DNA from: DASYAN01 sp034431765
GTDB taxonomy: Bacteria > Chloroflexota > Ktedonobacteria > Ktedonobacterales > Ktedonobacteraceae
Assembly (NCBI GenBank): GCA_034431765.1
Contig: DAOUDD010000020.1
Span: 1-41,022, forward strand
Direction of reading: 5' to 3'
DNA: 41,022 bases
The translations under genes were made by a program, and so were the position numbers. The stretch's first letter is position 1; each line of letters opens with the position of its first letter. Below the pieces are notes generated by a model that saw only the letters and a list, made by a program, of their open reading frames with translations, searched no databases and was not told the DNA's origin. Below, in pieces: positions 15,751 to 23,641 of the stretch.

Positions 15751-15798
15751 CTTATGCAGATGAAAAAGATCCCCAGGAATCTTTTTCATCTGCATAAG
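15751..15798. repeat. 20-bp perfect hairpin in front of the GT87 gene
   Basis: CTTATGCAGATGAAAAAGAT (15751-15770) pairs perfectly with 15779-15798 around the loop CCCCAGGA. No T tract follows in the minus direction. As it is 49 bases before the start codon, it is either a second terminator for the upstream operon or a leader hairpin. Confidence 0.7.
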
Positions 15799-15957
15799 CA
15801 TCCCATTTCTGAATGCAAATGAGCGTAATATATACACTTGATACATTCCTATGAATGAAGGCGTAGATTCATGATACTGTTGCACATAGAGCGAAAAGTC
15901 TTTCCTCTGTAGTATTTACAGACGAGCAATGAGTGGGATAGGACACAGAAAATGACA

Positions 15958-15982
15958 GGGGTACCTCTACTAGAGGTACCCC
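15958..15982 (-). terminator. hairpin downstream of gtrA
   Basis: GGGGTACCTC (15958-15967) pairs with GAGGTACCCC (15973-15982) around TACTA. On the minus strand it is followed by TGTCATTTTC. It is GC-rich and compact, in the right place to end the mprF-like/gtrA operon. Confidence 0.65.
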
Positions 15983-16075
15983 TAAGATCACTGTAAAAAC
16001 CTATCACGAAGCAATTCGCACTATTTCTCGGATGGAGCCTGTCACATATGGAAAAGGAAGATAGCTGCTAAGCAC

Positions 16076-16615
16076 TTACAGATGTTCTGCTCTTTTTTCT
16101 CTCTTCGATCCATGAGCAAAGGTCCAGAATCTCATAAGTGGATACGAAAGCATAGCACCACAGACGACGGCGACAAGTTTTGCTGCATTGCCCCATATCG
16201 TGATATTGGCGATAAATGGTTGCAAGGCTCGACCTGCTACCCATATCAGTGCACTACTATAGAGCACTTCAATAACGATGGTCATGACATAGCGTACAAG
16301 TTCCCCTACAGTTGGCTTATGAGTATGGCGGAATGTCCAGTACTTATTTAGAAGAAAACTACTGATAGCACCACTACTATAGGCGATCGCGTTGTATGTT
16401 GCTAGTAACTCTCCATTGTGTGTGGGGAAACGCCACAACAGAATGTTGAGCATTCCTACATCGACGAGCGTATTCAGTCCACCTACTATACAATATTGTG
16501 CGAATTGAATAAATGTGCTTCTCCACACGCGCTTTTTATGCGAGGAGGCTCTTTGTACTAGCTCTCCTTCATTGCTCTGTTTCTGTGGCTCCTCGGTTTC
16601 AGATGTAACCAACAC
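16076..16615 (-). CDS. GtrA family membrane protein
   Basis: 179 aa with four predicted membrane helices. The GtrA signature is present: FAQYCIVGGLNTLVDVGML in TM1, SFLLNKYWTFR after TM2, and YPLMRFWTF at the end of TM4. GtrA-like proteins are thought to flip polyprenyl-phosphate-linked sugars across the membrane for later transfer to surface polymers. The GTG start has GAGG five bases upstream. It begins nine bases after the stop of the aminoacyltransferase gene, so the two form an operon. It would be a natural supplier for the nearby GT-C enzymes; that link is inference. Confidence 0.88.
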   Translation of the reverse strand: MLVTSETEEPQKQSNEGELVQRASSHKKRVWRSTFIQFAQYCIVGGLNTLVDVGMLNILLWRFPTHNGELLATYNAIAYSSGAISSFLLNKYWTFRHTHKPTVGELVRYVMTIVIEVLYSSALIWVAGRALQPFIANITIWGNAAKLVAVVCGAMLSYPLMRFWTFAHGSKREKRAEHL

Positions 16616-16624
16616 GATATCCTC

Positions 16625-17791
16625 TTATTCTGTAGGTTTCTTCACTCTCCGCGAGTAGTTTCTTACACGTAGTACCCCAAGCGCAACCTGTGGTAGCGAG
16701 AGTGATAGGCGCGCAACGATATAGCGACTTTCCCAGCGTGGGTGAAACTTTTGCTTAAACTTGAAAAGTGTATCGTGTGTCTCCAATAAATGCAGACGGT
16801 GAGCTACAAAATCGGCAATTTTGCGCTGTAGTGGTAATATTTCGTTCTGTGTATCTGACCATGCCACAAGGCCAAGACTAAGAACTGTTGCGCCCTGTGA
16901 GCGGAATCGTTCAAGCGCACGTACAAGCAGCAACTCGACTACGCCCGGCGGTGTTTCCGAAGTTCGCCTCATCATGTCGAGTGTCCACCCCCATTCTCTC
17001 CTTTGTACTGGCTCTGCCGAGGAGCAATAGACAGGTGTGAAGGTCATAAAGGAGCAAGCTGTGCCTGTACTTGTATAAGCAACGGCAGTCAGGAAGCGTG
17101 GTATTGCATCTTGTGAAGGTGATGCAGCAGATCCTGAATGCACTGCAATCATATCAGCACGTTCGGCAAATGCAACAATTTCGTCGAACCGTCCAACACT
17201 GAAACCTGTTTCGTCGGCACCGGCTACATTTCTTAACCATGTAGTATTTAGTTGCTCTAACTGATGAAGAACTTCGATTGGGGGAACACCTTCATACCAC
17301 TGGATCGTCACCCCTTCACGTTCTGCGCGCCGACAACTTGTTCGTATGTTTGCGAGTGCCGATCCTTGCAGCGTAAAGATCTGCGGGTTGAGCATGGCCT
17401 CCTCACCCATCTTAAAGGCTCGTAAATTCAGTCTACGATAGGCATTCCGATACTGTGGGTAGACCTGATAGAACGCTACTTGCCACTTATTTTGTGTACA
17501 GAAATTCAAGAAACTCTTTATCACATGTTCGATGTCTTCTGAAGCACACACCGGATCCCCTAGCACGACGGCAACATTGCGCGTTAAACGATAGTTTACA
17601 AGACCCTTACCATCAGGAGTCAGGAAGTGTAAGTTTTCTAGCGCAAATCCAAAAAACGCAAGTGTATGGCTACCATATGCGCTCGTCAGCTCTTCCTCCC
17701 GATAACGAGCTTGCACAAATTGTTCCTCTATGAAGCGTTTCTCTGAAGGCGTTTGTAATAACGGAGCGCGTTTTTTCGTTACATCGAACAT
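16625..17791 (-). CDS. MprF C-terminal-type (DUF2156) lipid aminoacyltransferase
   Basis: The soluble catalytic domain of phosphatidylglycerol lysyltransferase (two GNAT folds), with no membrane flippase part. Recognisable blocks are HTLAFFGFALENLHFLTPDG, VVLGDPVCASEDI, LANIRTSCRRAEREGVTIQW, FSVGRFDEIVAFA, GWTLDMMRR, VVELLLVRALERFRSQGA and the terminal LFKFKQKFHPRWESRYIV. Full MprF is over 800 aa; this is 388 aa. Such stand-alone domains transfer an amino acid from aminoacyl-tRNA to a lipid or other acceptor. I choose the ATG at 17791 since GGAGG lies nine bases upstream; ATGs at 17800 and 17860 are in frame but poorly spaced. It is in an operon with gtrA. The amino acid is unknown. Confidence 0.8.
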   Translation of the reverse strand: MFDVTKKRAPLLQTPSEKRFIEEQFVQARYREEELTSAYGSHTLAFFGFALENLHFLTPDGKGLVNYRLTRNVAVVLGDPVCASEDIEHVIKSFLNFCTQNKWQVAFYQVYPQYRNAYRRLNLRAFKMGEEAMLNPQIFTLQGSALANIRTSCRRAEREGVTIQWYEGVPPIEVLHQLEQLNTTWLRNVAGADETGFSVGRFDEIVAFAERADMIAVHSGSAASPSQDAIPRFLTAVAYTSTGTACSFMTFTPVYCSSAEPVQRREWGWTLDMMRRTSETPPGVVELLLVRALERFRSQGATVLSLGLVAWSDTQNEILPLQRKIADFVAHRLHLLETHDTLFKFKQKFHPRWESRYIVARLSLSLPQVALGVLRVRNYSRRVKKPTE

Positions 17792-18114
17792 CAAGGACAT
17801 CCTCCGAACTATGTTTCTCAAGGCTTTGTTCTTTATATATCTTTCTTTAAGTAGAGGCAATTCTTCTGCTTCTGCCCCTAGTCTAGCGGAAACATATCTG
17901 GAAAAGGACAGAGAAATGTAAAATAAGTATGAGATATAGAAGAGCTGCGATAAAATTCTTCTTTGCTCTCCTTACAAATACTTTACCTTTTCAATGTAAC
18001 TTCTTGACTTCTCTTCGATACACTAGGACAAAGTGGAATTACAAATGGTACCCTGTGCGATATACTCCGATAAAGAGCATAGTGAGTAACTAACATAATG
18101 AGGAGACATGATCC
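17792..18114. other. divergent control region between the mprF-like operon and the YkcB-like gene
   Basis: A 323-base gap without a gene. TATACT at 18061-18066 with TTACAA 16 bases upstream (18039-18044) is a possible promoter for the rightward glycosyltransferase gene. No palindrome of note. Confidence 0.4.
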
Positions 18115-20343
18115 GTGGCGGATACAGAGGAAAAAATTATTCAGAGCGAACCTGAGCGTCTTATAGAACGTAGGGTTCCACAAGGATCTCCCTTATGGCA
18201 ACGGTTGGCCTTGGGTGGTATAATGCTCGTCTCTCTTTTCATGAATTTTTTTCAGCTTGGTAAGAATGGTTTCGGTACATTTTACCCTCCGGCTGTTAGA
18301 AGTATGATGGACAACTGGCATAATTTCTTTTTTGCCTCCTATGATCCTGGTGGCTTTGTGACAATCGACAAACCTCCTGTGGGTTTCTGGCTGCAAGTAC
18401 TCAGTTCTAAGATTTTTGGCTTTAGCCCATTCAGCGTGTTGCTACCGCAAGCTATCGCTGGTGTACTCTCCGTACTTCTCCTGTACTATCTGGTACGACG
18501 GCACTTCGGGGTCATTGCTGGATTGCTTGCAGCACTTGGACTGGCGCTCAGTCCAATCAGCATCGTGACCAATCGTAACGTGACAATTGACAGCACGCTA
18601 GCTCTGGTGCTTCTACTTGGCGCATGGGCTGTCCTACGTGCTGCTGAAACTGGACGATTGCGCTGGCTTCTATTGGCGGCTGCACTCGTAGGGCTAGGCT
18701 TCAACATCAAGATGCTGGAGGCGTATCTCGTCGTGCCTGCTTACGGATTGCTCTACCTCCTTGCTGCTCCCAGGCGTCTTTGGACACGCGTTGGACACCT
18801 TGCGCTGGCAACCGTCGTCTTGCTCGTCGTCTCGCTCTCCTGGGCGGTAACCGTGGATCTGACCCCAGCCTCCCAGCGTCCCTATGTCGGTTCAACACAG
18901 GATAACTCTGAAGTAAGCCTTGCTCTTGGCTACAATGGTATCGAACGCCTCCTTGGACGATCCGGCGGCGGAGGTGGCTTCCCAAATGGGACCACTCGTC
19001 CACGGAACTCAGGTACAAATGGGACGACAAATACTTCTGGCAATGGCCGTACTGGTAACACTTCTGGTAGCGGCGGTTTCCCCAACTCGGGTAATGGTAG
19101 TGGAACAAATGGCTCTGGTAATGGCGGCACTCCTAACGGAGGTAATACACCAGGACGGGGGCAACGTGGTGGCTTTGGTGGCGCTGACGGCCTGTTTGAT
19201 ATCGGAAACGCTGGCCCATTGCGCCTCTTTACCGCACCACTTGCGGGACAAATTGTCTGGATACTCCCAATGGCACTCCTTGGTCTGCTTGCTCTTGCAT
19301 GGCAGCGCCGTCCTCGTTTCCAGAGCGACTTGCAGCAGAAATCGATGCTGCTGTGGGGCACATGGCTACTTACAACAGTTGTCTTCTTTAGCGTTGCAGG
19401 CTTCTTTCACCAATACTACATGACACAGATGGCTCCTGCAATCGCGGCATTGTTCGGCATCGGTCTGGTGACGATGTGGCAGGACTATCGTCGTGGGGGC
19501 TGGAAAAGCTGGCTGTTGCCACTCGCGATAGCTGTTACAATAGCCGAACAAGTCTATGTGCTTACGAGCTATCCTGCATGGGGCCAAATCCTGATCCCAA
19601 TTCTCGCTATCCTGGGGATCATTACGGTACTTGCGCTCGTTCTTGCGAAAGTTGCACCACGTTTGAGGGAGAGAATTTCAAATGCACGTGTTCTCGTACC
19701 CGCGCTTGCTGTCGCTGTGTTAGCAATGATGATTACACCTGTGATCTGGGCGGCCATTCCCATCTTTTACAGCACCCAAGGGGATCAACTAACCGCAGGG
19801 CCGCTTAGCACAGCAGGCTTTGGGTTGGGTGGGGGTAACGCTGGTGGACGAGATGAAGCGAACAACACAAATACAAAGTTGATAAGCTACTTACAAGCCA
19901 ATCAGGGCAATGCGAAGTTCCTGGTCGCAGTCCCCAACTCTATGTCGGCAGATAGCATCATTCTGGCAACAAACAAACCCGTTATGGCAATGGGTGGTTT
20001 CTCTGGTAGTGATCCTATTCTGACAACCAATCAGCTTTCGTCCCTGATTGCAGATGGTACAGTACGTTTCTTTTTGCTTAATTCGCCTCGGTCGTTGCAA
20101 CAGATACCACCACAGATTCTCGATCAGCTTCCATCACAATTCAGAAATGCCGCACGAAACGGATTTGCAGGCTTTAGTGGTCAGCAGAGCACGCTCACAA
20201 CCTATGTCTCGCAGCGTTGCTCGATTGTTCCTACAACTAAATGGCAAACTCCTTCATCAGGGACCAGTGGTACACAGACTCCTGGCAGCTTCTTTAGTCG
20301 CGGCGGCGCGAATGTGCTGTACGATTGCGCCACTACCCATTAG
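18115..20343 (+). CDS. YkcB-type GT39 (ArnT-like) glycosyltransferase
   Basis: 742 aa, polytopic. After TM1 comes GTFYPPAVRSMMDNWHNFFF, then DPGGFVTIDKPPVGFWLQ, the signature of the YkcA/YkcB group of GT39 enzymes. These transfer a sugar from undecaprenyl-phosphate to envelope polymers. The block GLGFNIKMLEAYLVVPA is also typical. Between about residues 283 and 360 is a low-complexity extracytoplasmic loop rich in Gly, Asn, Thr and Ser. A soluble C-terminal domain follows the last helices (LISYLQANQGNAKFLVAVPN). The GTG start has GAGGAG upstream; the overlapping ATG at 18107 is in another frame. It is transcribed away from the mprF-like/gtrA operon. Confidence 0.85.
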   Translation: MADTEEKIIQSEPERLIERRVPQGSPLWQRLALGGIMLVSLFMNFFQLGKNGFGTFYPPAVRSMMDNWHNFFFASYDPGGFVTIDKPPVGFWLQVLSSKIFGFSPFSVLLPQAIAGVLSVLLLYYLVRRHFGVIAGLLAALGLALSPISIVTNRNVTIDSTLALVLLLGAWAVLRAAETGRLRWLLLAAALVGLGFNIKMLEAYLVVPAYGLLYLLAAPRRLWTRVGHLALATVVLLVVSLSWAVTVDLTPASQRPYVGSTQDNSEVSLALGYNGIERLLGRSGGGGGFPNGTTRPRNSGTNGTTNTSGNGRTGNTSGSGGFPNSGNGSGTNGSGNGGTPNGGNTPGRGQRGGFGGADGLFDIGNAGPLRLFTAPLAGQIVWILPMALLGLLALAWQRRPRFQSDLQQKSMLLWGTWLLTTVVFFSVAGFFHQYYMTQMAPAIAALFGIGLVTMWQDYRRGGWKSWLLPLAIAVTIAEQVYVLTSYPAWGQILIPILAILGIITVLALVLAKVAPRLRERISNARVLVPALAVAVLAMMITPVIWAAIPIFYSTQGDQLTAGPLSTAGFGLGGGNAGGRDEANNTNTKLISYLQANQGNAKFLVAVPNSMSADSIILATNKPVMAMGGFSGSDPILTTNQLSSLIADGTVRFFLLNSPRSLQQIPPQILDQLPSQFRNAARNGFAGFSGQQSTLTTYVSQRCSIVPTTKWQTPSSGTSGTQTPGSFFSRGGANVLYDCATTH
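18960..19190 (+). repeat. Gly/Asn/Thr/Ser low-complexity coding segment
   Basis: About 75 codons consist almost only of Gly, Asn, Thr, Ser, Pro and Arg, with imperfect GNGSGTNGSGNGG-type units. The segment lies in an extracytoplasmic loop of the YkcB-like enzyme and is probably unstructured. Confidence 0.75.
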
Positions 20344-20424
20344 TAAATGAGCGTTTGTTAAACACTGTTCGGTGTAAACAGAAATCAGTACTACATATAG
20401 TTGATCTGTCTGGCTAATAGATTC

Positions 20425-20471
20425 CTCATCGGGGTCCCTGAAGACGACGTTTGCCAGAGAACCTCGATGAG
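20425..20471 (+). terminator. hairpin after the YkcB-like gene
   Basis: CTCATCG (20425-20431) pairs with CGATGAG (20465-20471) and the stem continues inward GGGT/ACCT with one wobble. The loop is long and there is no T tract, so it is a weak terminator candidate. Confidence 0.4.
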
Positions 20472-20648
20472 TCCTTTGGGGCTAGATTTCTGTAGAAGGG
20501 AAAGTTCTGTTCTTGATACTCCTGCGCAAGCTTACTTCAGGGCAACGTAAAAGTCCCAGAGGGAGGAACAGAGGAGTCACTGCTAGAATGAGAAAACAAG
20601 ACCATCTCATCGAGCCAGGAAGACTTAATCACCGATGTCTTACATGCG

Positions 20649-21347
20649 GTGAAAAGTGGCAAGGAGGCAAACGTCTACTGCTGCGCAGCCCATCCCTCCA
20701 CTGGTCTGGAGTATGTTGCAGCAAAGGTCTATCGCCCGCGTATGTTCCGCAGTTTGCACAACGATGCGCAGTACCGTCTGGCACGAACACAGCGTGATGT
20801 AGAAGGCAATGTTATTCGCCACAACGGACGCAGTCGCCACCAGCAGGCAGCATTAAAAAGTTCACAGGGACGGGCAGCACAGATCTCCTCCTGGATCGAG
20901 TACGAGTACGCGACACAACAACTTCTTTGGAGCATGGGAACCGATGTACCTCAACCTCTCGCTCAAATGGGCAACGCAGTCCTGATGGAGTACATCGGTG
21001 CATTGGGAGCACCGGCTCCACTTCTACGCGCCGTACGTTTAACACGAGAGGAGGCTCAGCCTCTTTTCGAGGCCGTACTTAACAACATCGAACGTTTCCT
21101 GACATACAATCGCATTCACGGAGATCTCTCTGAGTACAATATGCTCTACTGGCAAGGTCAGGTGAAAATCATCGACTTTGCCCAGGCTGTGGACCCAAGG
21201 CAGGACGGAGGCGTCTTCCCACTCCTCCTACGTGACATCGAGCGTGTCTGTTCCTACTTTATACGCTATGGCATCAACACTGAACCCCATGCCCTTGCAC
21301 ACACTATATGGGAACGCTGTACCGGAGGATCATATGATTATGCTTGA
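20649..21347 (+). CDS. RIO1-type atypical protein kinase, N-terminus disrupted
   Basis: The kinase core is clear: Gly-rich loop GKEANVYCC, LAAK-type strand VAAKVYRPRMFRSLHNDA, catalytic loop HGDLSEYNMLY (Asp and Asn present) and metal site IIDFAQAVD. RIO proteins phosphorylate Ser or act as ATPases. The only in-frame start is this GTG, which cuts the fold just before the Gly-rich loop. Yet the upstream codons in the same frame read SSSQEDLITDVLHAV, genuine RIO N-lobe sequence, back to a TGA at 20589-20591. An ATG at 20588 with GAGGAG 11 bases upstream lies in the adjacent frame, preceded by a basic stretch. A one-base insertion between 20591 and 20625 would explain this. The gene may be a recent pseudogene, or the base may be a sequencing error. 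Confidence 0.72.
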   Translation: MKSGKEANVYCCAAHPSTGLEYVAAKVYRPRMFRSLHNDAQYRLARTQRDVEGNVIRHNGRSRHQQAALKSSQGRAAQISSWIEYEYATQQLLWSMGTDVPQPLAQMGNAVLMEYIGALGAPAPLLRAVRLTREEAQPLFEAVLNNIERFLTYNRIHGDLSEYNMLYWQGQVKIIDFAQAVDPRQDGGVFPLLLRDIERVCSYFIRYGINTEPHALAHTIWERCTGGSYDYA

Positions 21348-21371
21348 ACTCGATGCGCTCCAATAGTATCT

Positions 21372-21414
21372 TCCTGGCATGCTCTTGCAAAAAATGCAAT
21401 AGTGCATGCCAGGA
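21372..21414 (+). terminator. hairpin after the RIO kinase gene
   Basis: TCCTGGCATGC (21372-21382) pairs with GCATGCCAGGA (21404-21414); TGCA/TGCA can pair inside around a run of A. It is 25 bases after the stop codon, with no T tract. Confidence 0.65.
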
Positions 21415-21519
21415 GCATCGGAACGACATCTATAGGCCACATAGACTATGATTGCAATGTAAGCTATACTTGCCGAATAGAACGTACAATGCGAAAACAT
21501 ACATGAGGGTGAGAAAACT

Positions 21520-22875
21520 ATGCTCAGCCGTATTCGGAATAGACTTCGTGCTCGCTGGCAAGACTTACTGGACGGTTTCTGGTTCATTCCGGGCTTGATT
21601 GCTCTTGTTGGACCACTTCTAGCACTGCTCGTACTATGGCTTGATAGTACAGGACACACTGCCACTGAAATCCTGACCTTTGGCGGAAATGCCTCTGAAG
21701 CGCGAACACTTCTTTCCATTGTCGTTAGTGCCTTAATTACTGTTACTGGCATTATTTTACCAATCACGCTTGTAACGCTCCAACTGGTCTCCAGCCAATT
21801 TACGCCACGTGCTCTACGAGCACTACTGAGTGATCGCATTACACACACGACCTTTGGTGGCTTGCTTGGCATTTTTATCTATTGCACTATTATCCTCATA
21901 TCTCTACGAGATCCATCTGAGGGTGGAGAGAGTGGCTTCTTACCGCGCCAGGGAATAGAAATCGCTATTATGATGATTTTCTTGACCGTGCTTCTCCTTG
22001 GTATTTTCATTAGCCATACTGTCTCAGCTATACAGGTCTCGCACATAGCATCTCGTCTGGCCCACCAGACATTCGCTTCCATTGAACACCCATACTTACC
22101 TCCTCAGAAAGCGGAAAGTGAAGATAACTCAACGGAACTTATGCAGGTCTGGTCAAAAGAGAGAGAGCCGATCCGTATCTTTGCACCAGATGCTGGCTAT
22201 ATCCAGACAATCGATCTGCACCATTTAATCCAAATCGTTAAAAAGCACCATGTGCGCATGCACGTGAAGGTGTGCCCCGGCGATTTTGTCACACAGGGTA
22301 CAGCTATCATCGAACTCTGGCCTCCTAGTGCTAGAGTCCATGAGGAGATTGTTGCACTTCGGGAATTATTCGCGCTGGCTCGCGAGCGCGATTTGGCGCA
22401 GGATGCAGCCTTTGGAATTCGTCAATTAGCGGATATCTGTTTGCGTGCACTCTCACCAGCGATCAATGATCCTTCTACTGCTATTCTCTGCATAGGCTAT
22501 CTTCGTGCACTTCTCGAACGTATTACTAGTACGCCGGATCCAAAAAGCGTTTACCACTTCGCTGAAGACACTATCCTGATAACACGCTACCATACCTTCA
22601 AAGAATATATAAGCGTCTTCTCTGAGATAGGGACATACGCTGCAGATAATGTCCGCGTTGTTTCTACTCTTCTAGACTCGATAATAAGTATCGCTTCCCA
22701 TACATATTCACTACTGCAAAGGGAACGGTTTCCGTTACTCTACTCTATCTCACAGAAAATAGCACAGCATGTTCTCCAACAGGGTCCGGCACAATATGAT
22801 CAGGATGAGATAAGAATGCAGATGAAACACATAGAGCATATAACAAAGACGACAGAGATACCTGATCACAAATAA
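21520..22875 (+). CDS. DUF2254 membrane protein
   Basis: 451 aa. The N-terminal third has four hydrophobic segments (FIPGLIALVGPLLALLVLW; LLSIVVSALITVTGIILPIT; LLGIFIYCTIILISL; EIAIMMIFLTVLLLGIFIS). The DUF2254 hallmark VTLQLVSSQFTPRALRALLS follows the second. The C-terminal part is soluble, with IRIFAPDAGYIQTIDLHHLI and GIRQLADICLRALSPAINDP, both conserved in the family. The biochemical role of DUF2254 is not established. It stands alone, after the RIO kinase terminator. The ATG has a GAGGGTGAG sequence upstream. Confidence 0.85.
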   Translation: MLSRIRNRLRARWQDLLDGFWFIPGLIALVGPLLALLVLWLDSTGHTATEILTFGGNASEARTLLSIVVSALITVTGIILPITLVTLQLVSSQFTPRALRALLSDRITHTTFGGLLGIFIYCTIILISLRDPSEGGESGFLPRQGIEIAIMMIFLTVLLLGIFISHTVSAIQVSHIASRLAHQTFASIEHPYLPPQKAESEDNSTELMQVWSKEREPIRIFAPDAGYIQTIDLHHLIQIVKKHHVRMHVKVCPGDFVTQGTAIIELWPPSARVHEEIVALRELFALARERDLAQDAAFGIRQLADICLRALSPAINDPSTAILCIGYLRALLERITSTPDPKSVYHFAEDTILITRYHTFKEYISVFSEIGTYAADNVRVVSTLLDSIISIASHTYSLLQRERFPLLYSISQKIAQHVLQQGPAQYDQDEIRMQMKHIEHITKTTEIPDHK

Positions 22876-23006
22876 CATGGAAGAAACACGAATGCATGTA
22901 AAAATCCTGATGCTAGTGATAAGGCGATTACTGAGGCACAGACATATTTAGAGTGTACAGAACTCTTGTGTCCTACCGCCATTGAAAACCCTGAAAGAAA
23001 CATCTC

Positions 23007-23399
23007 TTACGCCTCTTCATGCACAGCCATTACTTCGATTTCGACGAGCATATCGGGATCAATCAACCGACGAACCTCGACCATGGAAGTAACGGGCCGA
23101 ATCTCTGTGAAGAACTCTCCATGAGCACGTCCAACCGCCTCCCAGTGCGAAATATTTACAACGTAGATACGTGTGAGCGTTACGTTCTGTAACGTTGCAC
23201 CAACCTCTCGCAAGGCCAACTCAATTCGCCGCAGCGCTTCTTTCGCCTGCGCATACGGGTTCCCCGGAAATAACGCTTTACCATCAGCATCGCTCGCTGT
23301 CGTACCCGCAACGAAAACGAACTGACCAACGCGAACGGCGCGTGAATAGCCGACGATAGGTTCCCAGTGCGAACCCGACGAGATATTTTGTCGTGTCAT
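23007..23399 (-). CDS. RidA/YjgF/YER057c/UK114 family protein
   Basis: 130 aa, usual family length. Rid proteins are trimeric enamine/imine deaminases that remove reactive intermediates of PLP enzymes. Visible motifs are VFVAGTTASDADGKA, AQAKEALRRIELALREVGA, RIYVVNISHWEAVGRAHGEF and the terminal DPDMLVEIEVMAV with the conserved acidic residue. It belongs to the branch in which the substrate-binding Arg of RidA (the R of RxxxQ near residue 105 of enteric RidA) is not obvious, so its activity may differ. A nitronate monooxygenase scrap lies immediately upstream and a luciferase-like oxidoreductase further upstream on the same strand. Confidence 0.85.
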   Translation of the reverse strand: MTRQNISSGSHWEPIVGYSRAVRVGQFVFVAGTTASDADGKALFPGNPYAQAKEALRRIELALREVGATLQNVTLTRIYVVNISHWEAVGRAHGEFFTEIRPVTSMVEVRRLIDPDMLVEIEVMAVHEEA

Positions 23400-23416
23400 G
23401 ATATGCTTTTTCTCTC

Positions 23417-23524
23417 TAAGATCAAGATGAATTGTCGAGGCGTGTCAGGAGAGAGCCATGTTCCAGCAAGCATTCCCAGTCCTCCAGCATTCGAGACTCC
23501 CGCTACAAGAGCGGGAGTTGTTGC
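23417..23524 (-). pseudogene. nitronate monooxygenase (2-nitropropane dioxygenase) remnant
   Basis: About 35 codons read ATTPALVAGVSNAGGLGMLA followed by GTWLSPDT, the conserved N-terminal block of FMN-dependent nitronate monooxygenases (compare STPALAAAVSNAGGLG and the LSPEEL that follows). The sequence before and after does not continue the family, and no other piece is nearby. It is a short fossil between ridA and the F420 oxidoreductase gene. Confidence 0.6.
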
Positions 23525-23641
23525 TACCAATAGAAGCTTGAACGATAGGAACATCAAGGTGAAGCAGGTGACAGAAAGCAGTATGAAATGTAGACATGAA
23601 ACACGTTTACTTTCAAGCATGATAGCTACACATATCTTTGA

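Larger units (their letters stand above)
15703..16075. other. intergenic region between gtrA and the GT87 gene
   Basis: A 373-base gap with no gene. It holds two hairpins, described separately. The 10-bp one near gtrA probably ends that operon. The 20-bp one lies 49-96 bases before the GT87 start and may be in its leader. Confidence 0.55.
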
